Part shown: positions 8,379 through 17,335 of the stretch, in pieces
How positions within the stretch are numbered: the first letter of the stretch is position 1
Layout: the number at the start of each line of letters is the position of its first letter
From: Arthrobacter sp. EPSL27
Lineage (GTDB): Bacteria; Actinomycetota; Actinomycetes; Actinomycetales; Micrococcaceae
Reading direction: 5' to 3'
Length of the DNA stretch: 64,000 nucleotides
NCBI RefSeq assembly: GCF_001512305.1
Contig: NZ_LNUT01000004.1
Span: forward strand, 175,711 to 239,710
Position numbers and translations under genes: made by a program
The notes under the pieces: model-generated
The model's database searches: none
What the model was told of the DNA's origin: nothing
The model's input: only the letters and a program-made list of their open reading frames with translations

Positions 8379-8558
8379 CTAAGCGGCTTGCCGGCCTGCC
8401 TGGACCGGCACGGCATCAACGACAGCCCAGCCGTGCTCGTCCAGCACCTTACGGCTCGCGAAGCGTTCGGCGTCCGCGATGTCGTCGAAGGTTTCGGTGC
8501 AGATGCGGCCGCAGTCCGGGTCCAGGTACGTGACTTCAAAGTACTGGTTGGTATCCAT
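8379..8558 (-). CDS. Small conserved-type hypothetical protein, 59 aa
   Basis: The ATG at 8558 opens a 59-codon frame that begins MDTNQYFEVTYLDPDCGRIC and continues TETFDDIADAERFASRKVLD. The composition is that of a folded alpha/beta mini-protein: a first strand, two cysteines four residues apart, then an amphipathic helix. No function is recognised. The codon third positions are GC-rich as in neighbouring genes. It converges with the aldo/keto reductase. Confidence 0.6.
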   Translation of the reverse strand: MDTNQYFEVTYLDPDCGRICTETFDDIADAERFASRKVLDEHGWAVVDAVPVQAGRQAA

Positions 8559-8594
8559 GCATTAAGTGTGGCGCGGGCCTCCGACACTATTCGG

Positions 8595-9611
8595 TCACCG
8601 GTCCGGCGTGTTGCCCGTATCGCCGAGGCGCAGCACACGTTCCCGGGCCAGGTCCTCGCTGCGCCGCGCCTTCGCCACGTACCGTGCGGCCTGCTGGGCG
8701 CGGGCGGCCGCCACTTCCCGGTGCTTCCGGGCGGCCTTCAGCTCCAGCTCGCGCTGCGCGAGCTCCTTGCGCAGCTCCCGGACAGCGTCCTCGAGCCCGG
8801 TGGCCCGAGTGGTGGCGCCAGCCAGTTCCTCCTCCCGCTCGCTGGCCTCCCGGGCAGCGGCGGCGGCTGCTGATTCCGCCTCCTCGAGCAGGGCCCTGGC
8901 GCGTTCCACAGCGGACGGCGTGGACCGCCGCGGTTCCGGCCGGACCGCCCTGAGCCGGGGCTGGGCTGCTGTTTTCGCGGTCGCGGCCCCGATGGCGGCC
9001 TTGGCCCCGGTCGCGGCCCCGGCGGCGTCCCCGGCACGGGCCGGTTTTCCAGATCGAACCGGCGCCGGAGCAGGCTCTGCCGTGGCGGGAAGCAGGCCGG
9101 GGAGCGCCACGGCCCCTGACAGATCCACGACGTCGACGCCGTCTGCGGACAGGGCCCGGAGCAGGCGGCCGGACTGCACGGCGGCCGCGGCCCCCGCATC
9201 CGCTGTCGCGGCGCGCAGCGTCTCTTCCACTTCCGTCGCGATTGCGCCGCTGATCTTCCGGCCCTGCTGTTCCGCTGCGGCCTGGGCTGCCTTGACCGCG
9301 CCGCTCAGCACTTGGCGGCGTTCCTGTCCCAGCCGGCGGAGTTCGGTAGCGTCCAGGGAGGACTGCGCGGCGCGCATCGACTGCCCCAAACCGGCAAGTT
9401 CGCGGAGTGTCTCCGGCCGCCGGGCAGCGAGCATGTTCACGGTCCACGCCGCCACGGACGGCTTGGGCAGGGAGCGTACTTCTCCGGCGAGGCCCTGCTG
9501 CTCCTTTGCCGCGGCCGCGGCCTTGGCGGCGGCAGTCCGGGCAGCGACAAACTCGTCGAACGGGAGCGCATAGAGCTGGGCAGCAATGTCCGCCAGTGTC
9601 TGCTCACTCAT
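8595..9611 (-). CDS. Hypothetical Ala-rich coiled-coil protein
   Basis: This 338-aa protein starts at an ATG at 9611 (MSEQTLADIAAQLYALPFDE). Residues about 10-60 contain FVAARTAAAKAAAAAKEQQG and the more conserved LPKPSVAAWTVNMLAARRPE. The middle is a Pro/Ala linker. The C-terminal third is a long, highly charged Ala/Glu/Arg helix (ARALLEEAESAAAAAAREAS and onward) that should form a coiled coil. I recognise a typical actinobacterial hypothetical protein but no function; a role as a cytoplasmic scaffold would be a guess. The frame stays open upstream to 9749, but that part overlaps the next, divergent gene. Confidence 0.75.
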   Translation of the reverse strand: MSEQTLADIAAQLYALPFDEFVAARTAAAKAAAAAKEQQGLAGEVRSLPKPSVAAWTVNMLAARRPETLRELAGLGQSMRAAQSSLDATELRRLGQERRQVLSGAVKAAQAAAEQQGRKISGAIATEVEETLRAATADAGAAAAVQSGRLLRALSADGVDVVDLSGAVALPGLLPATAEPAPAPVRSGKPARAGDAAGAATGAKAAIGAATAKTAAQPRLRAVRPEPRRSTPSAVERARALLEEAESAAAAAAREASEREEELAGATTRATGLEDAVRELRKELAQRELELKAARKHREVAAARAQQAARYVAKARRSEDLARERVLRLGDTGNTPDR

Positions 9612-9681
9612 GCAAGAATCATAGAATCCCGGCCCTGACAATGCGGCCGCCACCGGAGAGTTCTCCAGGAAGAGGGCACTC

Positions 9682-10155
9682 GTGATCGAAATCGCCGGGC
9701 TCCCCGCCCACATTCTGCTCATCCACGCCGTCGTCGTGCTGGCACCCATCGCAGGCCTGGCCGCCGTCGTGTATGCCGCCGTGCCGCGGTGGCGCCCCTA
9801 CCTGGCCTGGCCGCTCGGAGTGCTGTCCCTGTTCCTTGTCCCGCTGTCCCTGCTGACGGCGGAAGCCGGGGAGCAGTTGGAGGAGACCCGCCCCGCCTCG
9901 GCCCTCATCCGGGAACACGCCGAACAGGGTGACGTGCTTAAAGCCGTCTCTGTCGCATTCTTCGTGGTGGTCGCGGCGTCCCTGGTAACAAGCCATGAGC
10001 CGATCGGCCGGCGCTTCGCGTTCCTTGGCAGCCTGCGGACACACCGTGCAGTCCGGACGGCACTGCTGGTCCTCGCCGCCGCAGCCGGTGCCTATTTCAT
10101 CTACCAGAGCGTCATCACCGGCCATTCCGGCGCCGCGTCCGTCTGGGCTGGCTGA
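9682..10155 (+). CDS. DUF2231-type integral membrane protein
   Basis: This 157-aa protein opens MIEIAGLPAHILLIHAVVVL, the characteristic DUF2231 N-terminus with a histidine in the first membrane segment. It has four hydrophobic segments (about residues 8-30, 38-60, 90-107 and 120-142) and a charged loop, EAGEQLEETRPASALIREHAE. DUF2231 proteins are membrane proteins of uncertain role that often sit near redox or metal transport genes. The GTG start at 9682 follows AGGAAGAGGG. The P-type ATPase gene begins 15 bases downstream, so the two are probably co-transcribed. Confidence 0.85.
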   Translation: MIEIAGLPAHILLIHAVVVLAPIAGLAAVVYAAVPRWRPYLAWPLGVLSLFLVPLSLLTAEAGEQLEETRPASALIREHAEQGDVLKAVSVAFFVVVAASLVTSHEPIGRRFAFLGSLRTHRAVRTALLVLAAAAGAYFIYQSVITGHSGAASVWAG

Positions 10156-10170
10156 CCCGGTCCACCGGCC

Positions 10171-13005
10171 GTGCCGACCAGCCCAGCCTCCGCCGGTGGA
10201 ACCGGTGCCCTCCCGTGGCACCTCCGCCGTGCCGGGGAAGCGCTGCACGCGTTCGGCGTCGACCCCGGGGCCGGGCTAGACCCGGCGGAAGCGCAGCTGC
10301 GCCTGGCGCGCTACGGGCCCAACGAACTGCGCGCAGCGCCGCCCGTGCCGCTGTGGCGGAAAATCCTTCGGCAGTTCCAGGACCCGCTGATCTACCTGCT
10401 GCTGGCGGCGATCGCCATTCCGGTGGTGGCCTGGGCGGTGGAAGGGGCTGAGGGCCTTCCGGTGGATGCCGTTGTGATCGGGGCCGTGGTGCTGTTCAAC
10501 GGCGCCCTCGGTTTTGTACAGGAGAACAAGGCGGAGAGCGCTGTCGCCGCGCTGAGGCTGATGACGGCGGCGAACTCGACGGTGCTGCGGAACGGGGAAC
10601 TGACAACGGTGCCGGCCGCCGCGCTGGTCCCCGGCGACATCCTGGTCCTCGCCGAGGGGGACTCCGTCGGCGCCGACGCCAGGCTGATCACGGCGCACTC
10701 GCTCGGCGTCGCCGAGTCGTCGCTCACCGGCGAGAGCGCACCCGTTTTCAAGGACCCGCGCATCCTCAGCGGCGACGTACCGCTCGGCGACCGGCTCAAC
10801 ATGGTCTACAAGGGAACCGCCGTCGTGCGGGGCGTCGGCCGCGCGGTGGTCACCGGGACCGCGATGGACACGGAGGTCGGGGCCATTGCGGGAATGCTGG
10901 CCTCCGCCGAGGACGCGCCCACCCCGCTCCAGCAGGAAATCGCGGGGGTCAGCAGATGGCTCGGTATCGCGGTGGTCGCGATCGCCGCCGTCGTGATGGC
11001 GACGGTCATCATCGTGAACGGCGTGAATACCCTCGGCGGGCTGGTCTCCGTCCTGCTGCTCGGCGTCTCGCTCGCGGTGGCGGCCGTGCCCGAGGGGCTG
11101 CCGGCCATCCTGTCCGTGGTCCTCGCCATCGGCGTCCAGAACATGGCCAAACGCAAGGCCGTCGTCAAACAGCTGCACTCGGTGGAGACCCTAGGCTCCG
11201 CCTCGGTGATCGCCTCGGACAAGACCGGGACGCTGACCCGGAACGAGATGACCATCTGCCGCATCACCACCGCATCCGGCCAGGTCGAGCTCACCGGCGC
11301 CGGCTACCGGCCGGAGGGTGCCGTGCTCCACCAGGGCCGGCAGGTGCAGGACCCGGCCCTGCTGCAGGAGGCACGCATGGTGCTGGCCGGGGGCTCCTTC
11401 GCGAACAACGCGCAGTTGCGCGAGCACGACGGCGGGTGGGAGATCCAGGGCGACCCTACGGAGGCGTCTTTCCTCGTCGCCGCCCGAAAACTTGAAGGGG
11501 TGGCCGACCGCGTCGGGGAGTTCGACCGGAAGGGCGAGATTCCCTTCACGTCGGAGCGGAAGCTCATGTCGGCCCTGGCCCACCACCGGGAGGTGGGCAC
11601 GGTGTCCCTGGTGACGAAGGGCGCTCCGGACGTCCTGCTGGACCGGTGCACGGGACTGCAGGTCGGCGGAGAGGTGGTGACGATGGATCCGGCCCGCCGG
11701 GCGAAGGCACAGCGCGACGTCGAGGAGCTGTCCGGCCAGGCGTTCCGTACGCTGGGGGTGGCCTACCGCACTTACACGGAGGAGGATCTCCACGAAACCG
11801 AGGTCCTCGACGAGGCCGATGAGGCCACGCTGGTGTACCTCGGCGTCGTCGGCATCCTGGACCCGCCGAGGGCCGAAGCCGCCGCGGCGGTGGCCGAGGC
11901 GCGGCGGGCGGGCATCCGGGTTGTGATGATCACCGGCGACCACCCGCTGAGCGCAGCGCGGATCGCAGCCGATCTGGGGATAGCGCAGCCGGGGGAGCGG
12001 GCCGTCACCGGAGCCGAACTCGATGCGCTCGACGCCGGCGGGCTGCAGGCGCTGGCCCACACGGCCTCGGTGTACGCCCGGGTGGCGCCGCAGAACAAGC
12101 TGCAGATCGTCTCGGCCCTGCAGGCCCAGGGCAACGTGGTGGCCATGACCGGGGACGGGGTCAACGACGCCCCGGCGCTGAAGACCGCGGACATCGGCAT
12201 CGCCATGGGCGTGGCCGGCACCGAGGTCACCAAGGAAGCCTCGAACATGATCCTCGGGGACGACAACTTCGCCACGATTGTCTCCGCGGTGCGCCAGGGC
12301 CGGGTCATTTTCGAGAACATCGAGAAGTTCCTCCGCTACCTGCTGTCCTCGAACATGGGCGAGGTGTTCACGGTCTTCCTGGGCGTGGTGTTCGCCGGCG
12401 CCATGGGTCTTGCCGGCGCGGGTGCCGGCGAGATCGCCGTGCCCCTGCTGGCGACCCAGATCCTGTGGATCAACCTGGTCACCGATTCGGGCCCCGCTCT
12501 GGCGATGGGCATTGACCCGGAGACCGACGACGTGATGGCGCGCCGGCCCCGGCGGCGGGGCGACCGCATCCTCGGCGCCCGGATGTGGCGCGGCATCCTG
12601 GGCATCGGGCTGGTCATGGCGGTTGCTACCCTGCTGACCATCGACATTTTCCTGCCCGGCGGGCTGGTGCCCGGCGGCAGCGATTCGCTGGATGTCGCCC
12701 GGACCGCCGGCTTCACCACCCTGGTGTTCGCGCAGCTGTTCAACGCCTTCAACTCCCGGTCGGAGGCGTCCTCCGCCTTTCGCAGGCTCTTCGTGAACAA
12801 GTGGCTCTGGGGCTCGGTGCTGCTCGCCGCGGCACTCCAGGTGGCGGTGGTGGAGGTGCCCTTCCTGCAGCGGGCTTTCGGGACGGCGTCGCTGGAGCTT
12901 GGGCAGTGGGCCGTCTGCGTGGTGATGGCCTCGGCCGTGCTGTGGTTCGCGGAGCTCCGCAAGGTTGTCCTCCGCAAGGGCGAACGGCGCCGGATCCCGG
13001 CGTGA
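10171..13005 (+). CDS. Type II cation-transporting P-type ATPase (calcium-pump-like)
   Basis: This 944-aa protein has all P-type landmarks. These are an N-terminal cation-ATPase domain (PWHLRRAGEALHAFGVDPGA), TGES at about residue 186 in the actuator domain, PEGLP at about 307 in M4, and the phosphorylated Asp in DKTGTLT at about 350. KGAPDVLL lies in the nucleotide domain, TGDHPLSAARIA and GDGVNDAP (about 661) in the hinge, and six C-terminal membrane segments follow. PEGLPA in M4 points to the type IIA/IIB (Ca2+ or Na+/K+-like) branch rather than heavy-metal pumps, which carry CPx. The exact ion is not decided by sequence. The GTG at 10171 is the first start in frame. It follows the DUF2231 gene and converges with the MFS gene 9 bases away. 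Confidence 0.9.
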   Translation: MPTSPASAGGTGALPWHLRRAGEALHAFGVDPGAGLDPAEAQLRLARYGPNELRAAPPVPLWRKILRQFQDPLIYLLLAAIAIPVVAWAVEGAEGLPVDAVVIGAVVLFNGALGFVQENKAESAVAALRLMTAANSTVLRNGELTTVPAAALVPGDILVLAEGDSVGADARLITAHSLGVAESSLTGESAPVFKDPRILSGDVPLGDRLNMVYKGTAVVRGVGRAVVTGTAMDTEVGAIAGMLASAEDAPTPLQQEIAGVSRWLGIAVVAIAAVVMATVIIVNGVNTLGGLVSVLLLGVSLAVAAVPEGLPAILSVVLAIGVQNMAKRKAVVKQLHSVETLGSASVIASDKTGTLTRNEMTICRITTASGQVELTGAGYRPEGAVLHQGRQVQDPALLQEARMVLAGGSFANNAQLREHDGGWEIQGDPTEASFLVAARKLEGVADRVGEFDRKGEIPFTSERKLMSALAHHREVGTVSLVTKGAPDVLLDRCTGLQVGGEVVTMDPARRAKAQRDVEELSGQAFRTLGVAYRTYTEEDLHETEVLDEADEATLVYLGVVGILDPPRAEAAAAVAEARRAGIRVVMITGDHPLSAARIAADLGIAQPGERAVTGAELDALDAGGLQALAHTASVYARVAPQNKLQIVSALQAQGNVVAMTGDGVNDAPALKTADIGIAMGVAGTEVTKEASNMILGDDNFATIVSAVRQGRVIFENIEKFLRYLLSSNMGEVFTVFLGVVFAGAMGLAGAGAGEIAVPLLATQILWINLVTDSGPALAMGIDPETDDVMARRPRRRGDRILGARMWRGILGIGLVMAVATLLTIDIFLPGGLVPGGSDSLDVARTAGFTTLVFAQLFNAFNSRSEASSAFRRLFVNKWLWGSVLLAAALQVAVVEVPFLQRAFGTASLELGQWAVCVVMASAVLWFAELRKVVLRKGERRRIPA

Positions 13006-13014
13006 TGGCTGCGT

Positions 13015-14301
13015 CTAGTTACTGCGCGTCCCGCGCAGGGCGGCAACCAGCACCACAGACGCCAGCAGCTGCAGCACCGCCACGGAAGCGATCAGCGGCG
13101 GACGGGTGTCATAGAGGACGCCATACAGGATCCCGCCTGCCAGCGCACCGGCTCCTTGAAACGCGGCGAAGACGCCGTACGCCGCGCCTTGGCGCTGTTC
13201 GGGCACCAGGTCCGCGAGCAACGCCTTGACGGTGGAGTCCTGGATGCCCAGTGCGATGCCCCAGATAAGCACCCCGGCGACCGCGAGTCCGGTCACCGGG
13301 GACAGAGCCAGCACAGGCACGGCGGCCGTCAGTACGGGAATCGAGAGGAGCACCCAAGCGCCGGAACGGTCGTAGAGGGCGCCGCTGGCAAGTGCACCCA
13401 GGGCAGCCGCCGCCATTGCGGCCGCGTAGAGAAGAGCGACCACGGACACCGGCACGCCCGCCGTCGTCGTGAGGTGGAACGAGATGACACCGAAGGCAAC
13501 CAGCCCGGCACTCCAGCAGAACGCCGCGGCGGCGAACAGGACAAAGCTCCTGGTGAACAGCGACGCCGGACCACCGTCCACGTGCGGGGCGGCCGGACCG
13601 ACGGCGGTTTCCCGGATCCGGCCGGCAGGAACCGCCTGCTCGGTGGGGCCGAGGCCGGGCATCCGTCGGCGCAGCCAGAACAACAGGAACATGGCCGCCG
13701 CCGCAGGGACGGACAGCACCGCGAAGGCGGCCGAGAGGTTTCCGGTGGCGGTGAGGACGGCGGCGACCAAGACCGGTCCGAGCAGGGCGCCGATAAGGTC
13801 GAGGGACTTATGTACCGCGAAGCCGCGGCCCCGTCCGACCGGCTTGGCGGCCGCGGCCAGCAGCACCGTCTTCGCCGGGCTGCGGACGGCCTTTCCGATC
13901 CGGTCCCCGATGATCAGCACCGAAGCCAGAACCAGGCCCGACGTGCCGGCCAGCGGTGCGACGGCGAGCAACGGCACGCAGACGGCGGTAAGCCCATAGC
14001 CGGCCAGCGTGAACGTCCAGTATTTGCGGGTGCGGTCTGCCCAGGGCCCAAACACCAGCCGGAGCCCTTGCGCCGCTGCCTCGGCGGCACCTGTCACGAG
14101 GCCGACCAGCAGCGCGGAGGCACCCAGCTGCGCGAGCAGGGGGCCAGCCAACGGCCGGGCGCCGTCGGAGACGACATCGGCGGCCAGGCTGACGAGCCCC
14201 AGACCGATCACCGGGCCCCACAGCACACGCCGCTGCGCCCCTGCAGGTGCAGGCCGCCCGGTCCGCCCGCGGGCTGGGACGCTTCGGCGGGGCGGGTTCA
14301 T
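13015..14301 (-). CDS. Major facilitator superfamily transporter
   Basis: This 428-aa protein begins at the ATG at 14301. After about 25 positively charged residues it has around twelve hydrophobic segments. The loop after the second segment, RLVFGPWADRTRKYWTFTLA, is an MFS motif-A variant. Motifs such as GDRIGKAVRSPAKTVLLA and GIQDSTVKALLADLVPEQRQ match a subgroup of permeases that retains a DR-GKA-R-P loop. Substrate unknown. It converges with the P-type ATPase gene. An upstream GTG/ATG extension to 14352 is possible but lies in low-complexity sequence. Confidence 0.85.
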   Translation of the reverse strand: MNPPRRSVPARGRTGRPAPAGAQRRVLWGPVIGLGLVSLAADVVSDGARPLAGPLLAQLGASALLVGLVTGAAEAAAQGLRLVFGPWADRTRKYWTFTLAGYGLTAVCVPLLAVAPLAGTSGLVLASVLIIGDRIGKAVRSPAKTVLLAAAAKPVGRGRGFAVHKSLDLIGALLGPVLVAAVLTATGNLSAAFAVLSVPAAAAMFLLFWLRRRMPGLGPTEQAVPAGRIRETAVGPAAPHVDGGPASLFTRSFVLFAAAAFCWSAGLVAFGVISFHLTTTAGVPVSVVALLYAAAMAAAALGALASGALYDRSGAWVLLSIPVLTAAVPVLALSPVTGLAVAGVLIWGIALGIQDSTVKALLADLVPEQRQGAAYGVFAAFQGAGALAGGILYGVLYDTRPPLIASVAVLQLLASVVLVAALRGTRSN

Positions 14302-14386
14302 TCCCCAAGGTTCGCGGACATAGCGTGGCAGGACAAGAGTGCGGCAGGGCAAGGGTGCGGCAGGACAAAGGTGCGGCAGTCTGCCG

Positions 14387-14947
14387 TCAGGCGGAAGCCC
14401 GGAGGTTCAGGAAGACTGACGCGACGACCAGCAGGCCGCCGAGCGCCAGCAGGAGTGCGCCCGCGACGCTGGGGCCATCCAGCTCTCTCGAGGCTGGTGG
14501 CTGTGCGGCCAGGGGAAATGCAGTCTCGGACGGGGCCGGCGCTGACGGGGCCGTCGACGTCGGAGCCGCGGTGGCCGTGCTGCCACCGGCGGGGGATTCG
14601 CTGGTGGACGGTATCCCGGCCGGCGGCGGGGCGACAGGGGCCGCGGTCGGTGTTGGCGCCAGGGTGCCTGTCGGAGCAGGAACCACCGGGAGGCTCGGAG
14701 TTGGGGCCCTTCCCGGCGGGGTTTTAGGGGAAGCTGGGCCACTGGTTGCGGTGGTGGTCGGGACGGGGGTTGCCTTGGGTTTTGGACGGTCCGGGGACGA
14801 CGGGCAGATCAGCGCCGGAACGATTCCTCCGACGGAGTCGCACGGGGCGCCGGTGGCTGGCACAGCGAGGATCAGGGGCGCGGATGCCAGCATCAGTCCG
14901 GCCATGATGGTGTAGCTGGCCCGTTTTCGCGTCTTCACCCGATCCAT
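14387..14947 (-). CDS. Secreted or surface-anchored Pro/Thr-rich protein
   Basis: This 186-aa protein starts at the ATG at 14947 (MDRVKTRKRASYTIMAGLML). The basic n-region and hydrophobic core form a Sec signal peptide with a likely cleavage after AVPATGA. Two cysteines follow in the short mature N-terminal segment APCDSVGGIVPALICPS. About 90 residues of Pro/Thr/Ala/Ser spacer come next, then a C-terminal hydrophobic helix (AGALLLALGGLLVVASVFLN) with a short basic tail. The layout suggests an extracellular cell-wall-spanning stalk anchored in the membrane. No LPxTG motif is visible and no catalytic domain is present. Function unknown. Confidence 0.75.
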   Translation of the reverse strand: MDRVKTRKRASYTIMAGLMLASAPLILAVPATGAPCDSVGGIVPALICPSSPDRPKPKATPVPTTTATSGPASPKTPPGRAPTPSLPVVPAPTGTLAPTPTAAPVAPPPAGIPSTSESPAGGSTATAAPTSTAPSAPAPSETAFPLAAQPPASRELDGPSVAGALLLALGGLLVVASVFLNLRASA

Positions 14948-15249
14948 CGTAGGGCCGCGGAGGGCGATGGGCGGGACCTCGGTGTTGAGCGTTGACGGCA
15001 CATCGGCCGGAGACCACCCGAAAACCGCCGCGGTGGATTGCCTCTTGGTCCAGGCGACACTCCACGGTCCGGGGCGACTTTGGACGCGATTTTAGCCCTC
15101 GGACCGGGCATTCGCGGCGTTTCCGTGTCAAAGTGCCCCCGCACCGCTGCCGCCGGGCGAAACGTGAGGCGCCCGAGTCCGTGGTTCAGCGCCTCGCCAT
15201 GGTCCTGCCGCGACGCTCTGGATAGGCGGGGCACTAACGGAGAAAACAA

Positions 15250-15277
15250 ACGGCCCCGGCAAGAGCGCCGGGGCCGT
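15250..15277 (-). terminator. Original tRNA-Thr terminator, displaced by the island
   Basis: ACGGCCCCGGC and GCCGGGGCCGT form an 11-bp stem with a 6-base loop, followed on the minus strand by TTGTTTTCT. It lies just outside the left 45-bp repeat, where the tRNA-Thr terminator would have been before the 12 kb insertion. Confidence 0.8.
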
Positions 15278-15289
15278 GAGTTTGAGATC

Positions 15290-15334
15290 TGAGCTTCCTG
15301 CCAGAATCGAACTGGCGACCTTCTCATTACGAGT
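15290..15334. repeat. Left attachment site (displaced 3' half of tRNA-Thr)
   Basis: These 45 bases are identical to 27306-27350. They encode the anticodon-loop-to-3'-end part of tRNA-Thr(CGT) on the minus strand but lack a 5' half, so this copy is not a functional tRNA. Identity ends exactly at 15334/27350, placing the crossover within this core. Confidence 0.93.
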
Positions 15335-15376
15335 CAGAATGGATAGGCCTATCTGACAAGGTGTAAACCCCTGCTC

Positions 15377-15393
15377 GGTGACGAAAAAGTGAC
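15377..15393. repeat. Left copy of a 17-bp arm-site candidate
   Basis: GGTGACGAAAAAGTGAC occurs here and again at 27183-27199 in the same orientation. Both copies lie just inside the two 45-bp att repeats. Each contains two GTGAC half-sites six bases apart. Position fits arm-type integrase or excisionase binding sites; this is inferred. Confidence 0.55.
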
Positions 15394-15396
15394 ATG

Positions 15397-16542
15397 CTAG
15401 TGCCAATCCAGCCGGGCAAGGGCACTGTTGAGTCGGCCTGCACTGTCGTGTAGATCGTGATCGAAAAGACCCGCATAGGTGTCCAGGGTCATCGTCGCAC
15501 TGGCGTGCCCTGCGATGCGTTGCACCACTTTGACATTCGCCCCGTGGCTGATTGCGAGGCTGACAGCCGTGTGGCGGAGGTCGTGGAAGGTGGGCCGAGG
15601 GAATGCCGGATTTGTGCTGGAAGCCTTGGCAATAGCGGGGGCGTAATGACGGCGCGTCCACGTATTATTCCTGAGGACGGACCCCCGTCCGCCGGTAAAA
15701 ATTCTGTCGCTGCCGGTGCTCTCACTGTTCAGCCGCTCAAGCCGCTGGGCAATGAGGCGGGGAAGCGGGACGACTCGGCTCTCCCCGCCCTTGGTTGGCC
15801 CCAATATTAATCTTCCGCCCACTTCAGAAAATGCTCGTCGGACGGCCACTGATGGCGTGGAACCCAGCTCTAAGTCTTCAAATGATAGGGCCGTTATCTC
15901 GCCCCAGCGCAAGCCACACGTCCCAGCAAGCATCACGAAGAGCTCGAAGCCATCACACTCACGAGCCAAAGATGTTAGCTGTGGCATGGTGAGATAGACG
16001 TGCTCGCGCTGCTTTTCCTTGGCGGGTATGTAGTCGGTCTGGCCAAGTGGATCTTTTGCGGGGTTATTGGGAAGCAAGCGCTTCTTCACGGCATGTCCCA
16101 TTAGTCGCCCGAAATACAGCCCGACCTCACGTCGGGTGGTTACGCCCGCGGGACGGCCGTCCTGTCCTTTCAAGGTCGTGACCCACTCGGCGACATCATC
16201 GTAGCGGACGTTGCTGACCGGCGTGTGTGCCCATCTAGGCGCTACATAGTTCTCGTAGCATCGGCGGTAATTGTCTACGGTCTTGGGGCTGGCGGGCTTC
16301 CGGCCATTGGCACCGACGTTGGCAATGCGCTCTATCCATTCAATATAGAGCCGGGAAACAGTGACTTTAGTGGCGGCGCGGGGATCTATGAACGTGCCGC
16401 CGCGTATTGCCTTGACCGTGGTATGAAGAAAATCTTCGGCCTCGCGCTTCGTGGCAAACCGCTTTCGCTGGCGTACGCCATCCGCCGTGGTCCAATCGGC
16501 CTGCCAGCGCTTCACTCCGGTTGTAAGTTTCTTGACGGCCAC
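15397..16542 (-). CDS. int: Tyrosine site-specific recombinase (integrase)
   Basis: This 381-aa protein starts VAVKKLTTGVKRWQADW from a GTG at 16542 that overlaps the upstream stop (TAGTG) and has AGAAAGGA nine bases ahead. Residues about 1-55 are an AP2-like arm-binding region (KRWQADWTTADGVRQRKRFA). A SAM-like core-binding domain follows (TVDNYRRCYENYVAPRWAHT). The catalytic domain shows GLRWGEIT (Arg I), GPTKGGESRVVPLP (Lys), HDLRHTAVSLA (His-x-x-Arg), GHASATMTLDTYAGLF (His/Trp position and the nucleophilic Tyr). It would catalyse integration at tRNA-Thr. It is located 63 bases from the left att core. Confidence 0.95.
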   Translation of the reverse strand: MAVKKLTTGVKRWQADWTTADGVRQRKRFATKREAEDFLHTTVKAIRGGTFIDPRAATKVTVSRLYIEWIERIANVGANGRKPASPKTVDNYRRCYENYVAPRWAHTPVSNVRYDDVAEWVTTLKGQDGRPAGVTTRREVGLYFGRLMGHAVKKRLLPNNPAKDPLGQTDYIPAKEKQREHVYLTMPQLTSLARECDGFELFVMLAGTCGLRWGEITALSFEDLELGSTPSVAVRRAFSEVGGRLILGPTKGGESRVVPLPRLIAQRLERLNSESTGSDRIFTGGRGSVLRNNTWTRRHYAPAIAKASSTNPAFPRPTFHDLRHTAVSLAISHGANVKVVQRIAGHASATMTLDTYAGLFDHDLHDSAGRLNSALARLDWH

Positions 16543-17195
16543 TACAGTGAATCCTTTCTGGCCCGCATTTCCGTCCACAGAGCATTGGCAGCGCCCCTAT
16601 AAGCCGGGGCTATGCGTGATGCCCGCCCCTTGCCTTCCAAGATGCCTTTGGCTCGGGCGCGTCGAAGTCGTGCTGACCATGTCTCCACACTCTCACCGGT
16701 CCATTCGCCGAGTCTTTTTACAGGTTCGATGGACACGCCCGCCAGGGCTTCATAGGCGGCTGCAATGTGAACATAGTCGTTGTCTGTTTCTACGCGGGAT
16801 GGCATAGGGGAAAGTGCGCCCTGGATGTCCGCAATAGACATCTGCTCGTAGCGCTCCTGCATCAAGGCTTTTGCATGTGCCATTGGGATGGATCGCAGAA
16901 CGGAAGTTGTGATCCCTTCGAAGGCGGGACGCTCAGCACGTTCCGATGACGCGTCGTACCCCATACCGTAATCAAAGGCGTCAAACTCGATATGAAGAGA
17001 GTTGGGCTCCCGAAAGTCTCCCATCGGGTGTCCCACAATCCAGCCGATCACGACCGTCAGGCCGTGGACTCTGTAGCGCGCCCTCAGGATGGGCAGCGTT
17101 AGTCCCCCTTCGAGAGTGACTTCTTCCTCGGCTTCAGCATGCTTCCCGAGGTACTCGACGCCCGGGGGGAGTGTAGGTAACTGCGAAATGTCCAT
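16542..17195 (-). CDS. Hypothetical protein with C-terminal HTH-like segment, coupled to the integrase
   Basis: This 217-aa protein starts at the ATG at 17195 (MDISQLPTLPPGVEYLGKHA). The N-terminal half is beta-rich (LPILRARYRVHGLTVVIGWI). The C-terminal part has DYVHIAAAYEALAGVSIEPV, then GESVETWSARLRRARAKGIL, which resembles the HTH module often seen beside integrases of actinobacterial integrative elements, where the last helix reads R/W-x-x-R-A-R-x-x-G-x-L. Its stop overlaps the integrase GTG by one base, so the two are co-translated. A role in regulating integration is inference; I do not recognise a named family. Confidence 0.75.
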   Translation of the reverse strand: MDISQLPTLPPGVEYLGKHAEAEEEVTLEGGLTLPILRARYRVHGLTVVIGWIVGHPMGDFREPNSLHIEFDAFDYGMGYDASSERAERPAFEGITTSVLRSIPMAHAKALMQERYEQMSIADIQGALSPMPSRVETDNDYVHIAAAYEALAGVSIEPVKRLGEWTGESVETWSARLRRARAKGILEGKGRASRIAPAYRGAANALWTEMRARKDSL

Positions 17196-17335
17196 GCGCC
17201 GACAGTAGCACTGTTAGCTTGGCAAGGCAACAGGGCTTGGCACGGTTGCGTTGGCAAGGAAACTATACTACTGTGCTGATTACACGGTTTGCTTGTCAAT
17301 AAAACCGTGCTTTTCACTACTGAGTTAGGAGCTCC

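Noticed and set aside
15290..15334. Second tRNA-Thr gene at the left repeat
   Set aside because: Only the 3' half of the tRNA is present; the D-arm and 5' acceptor strand are missing.
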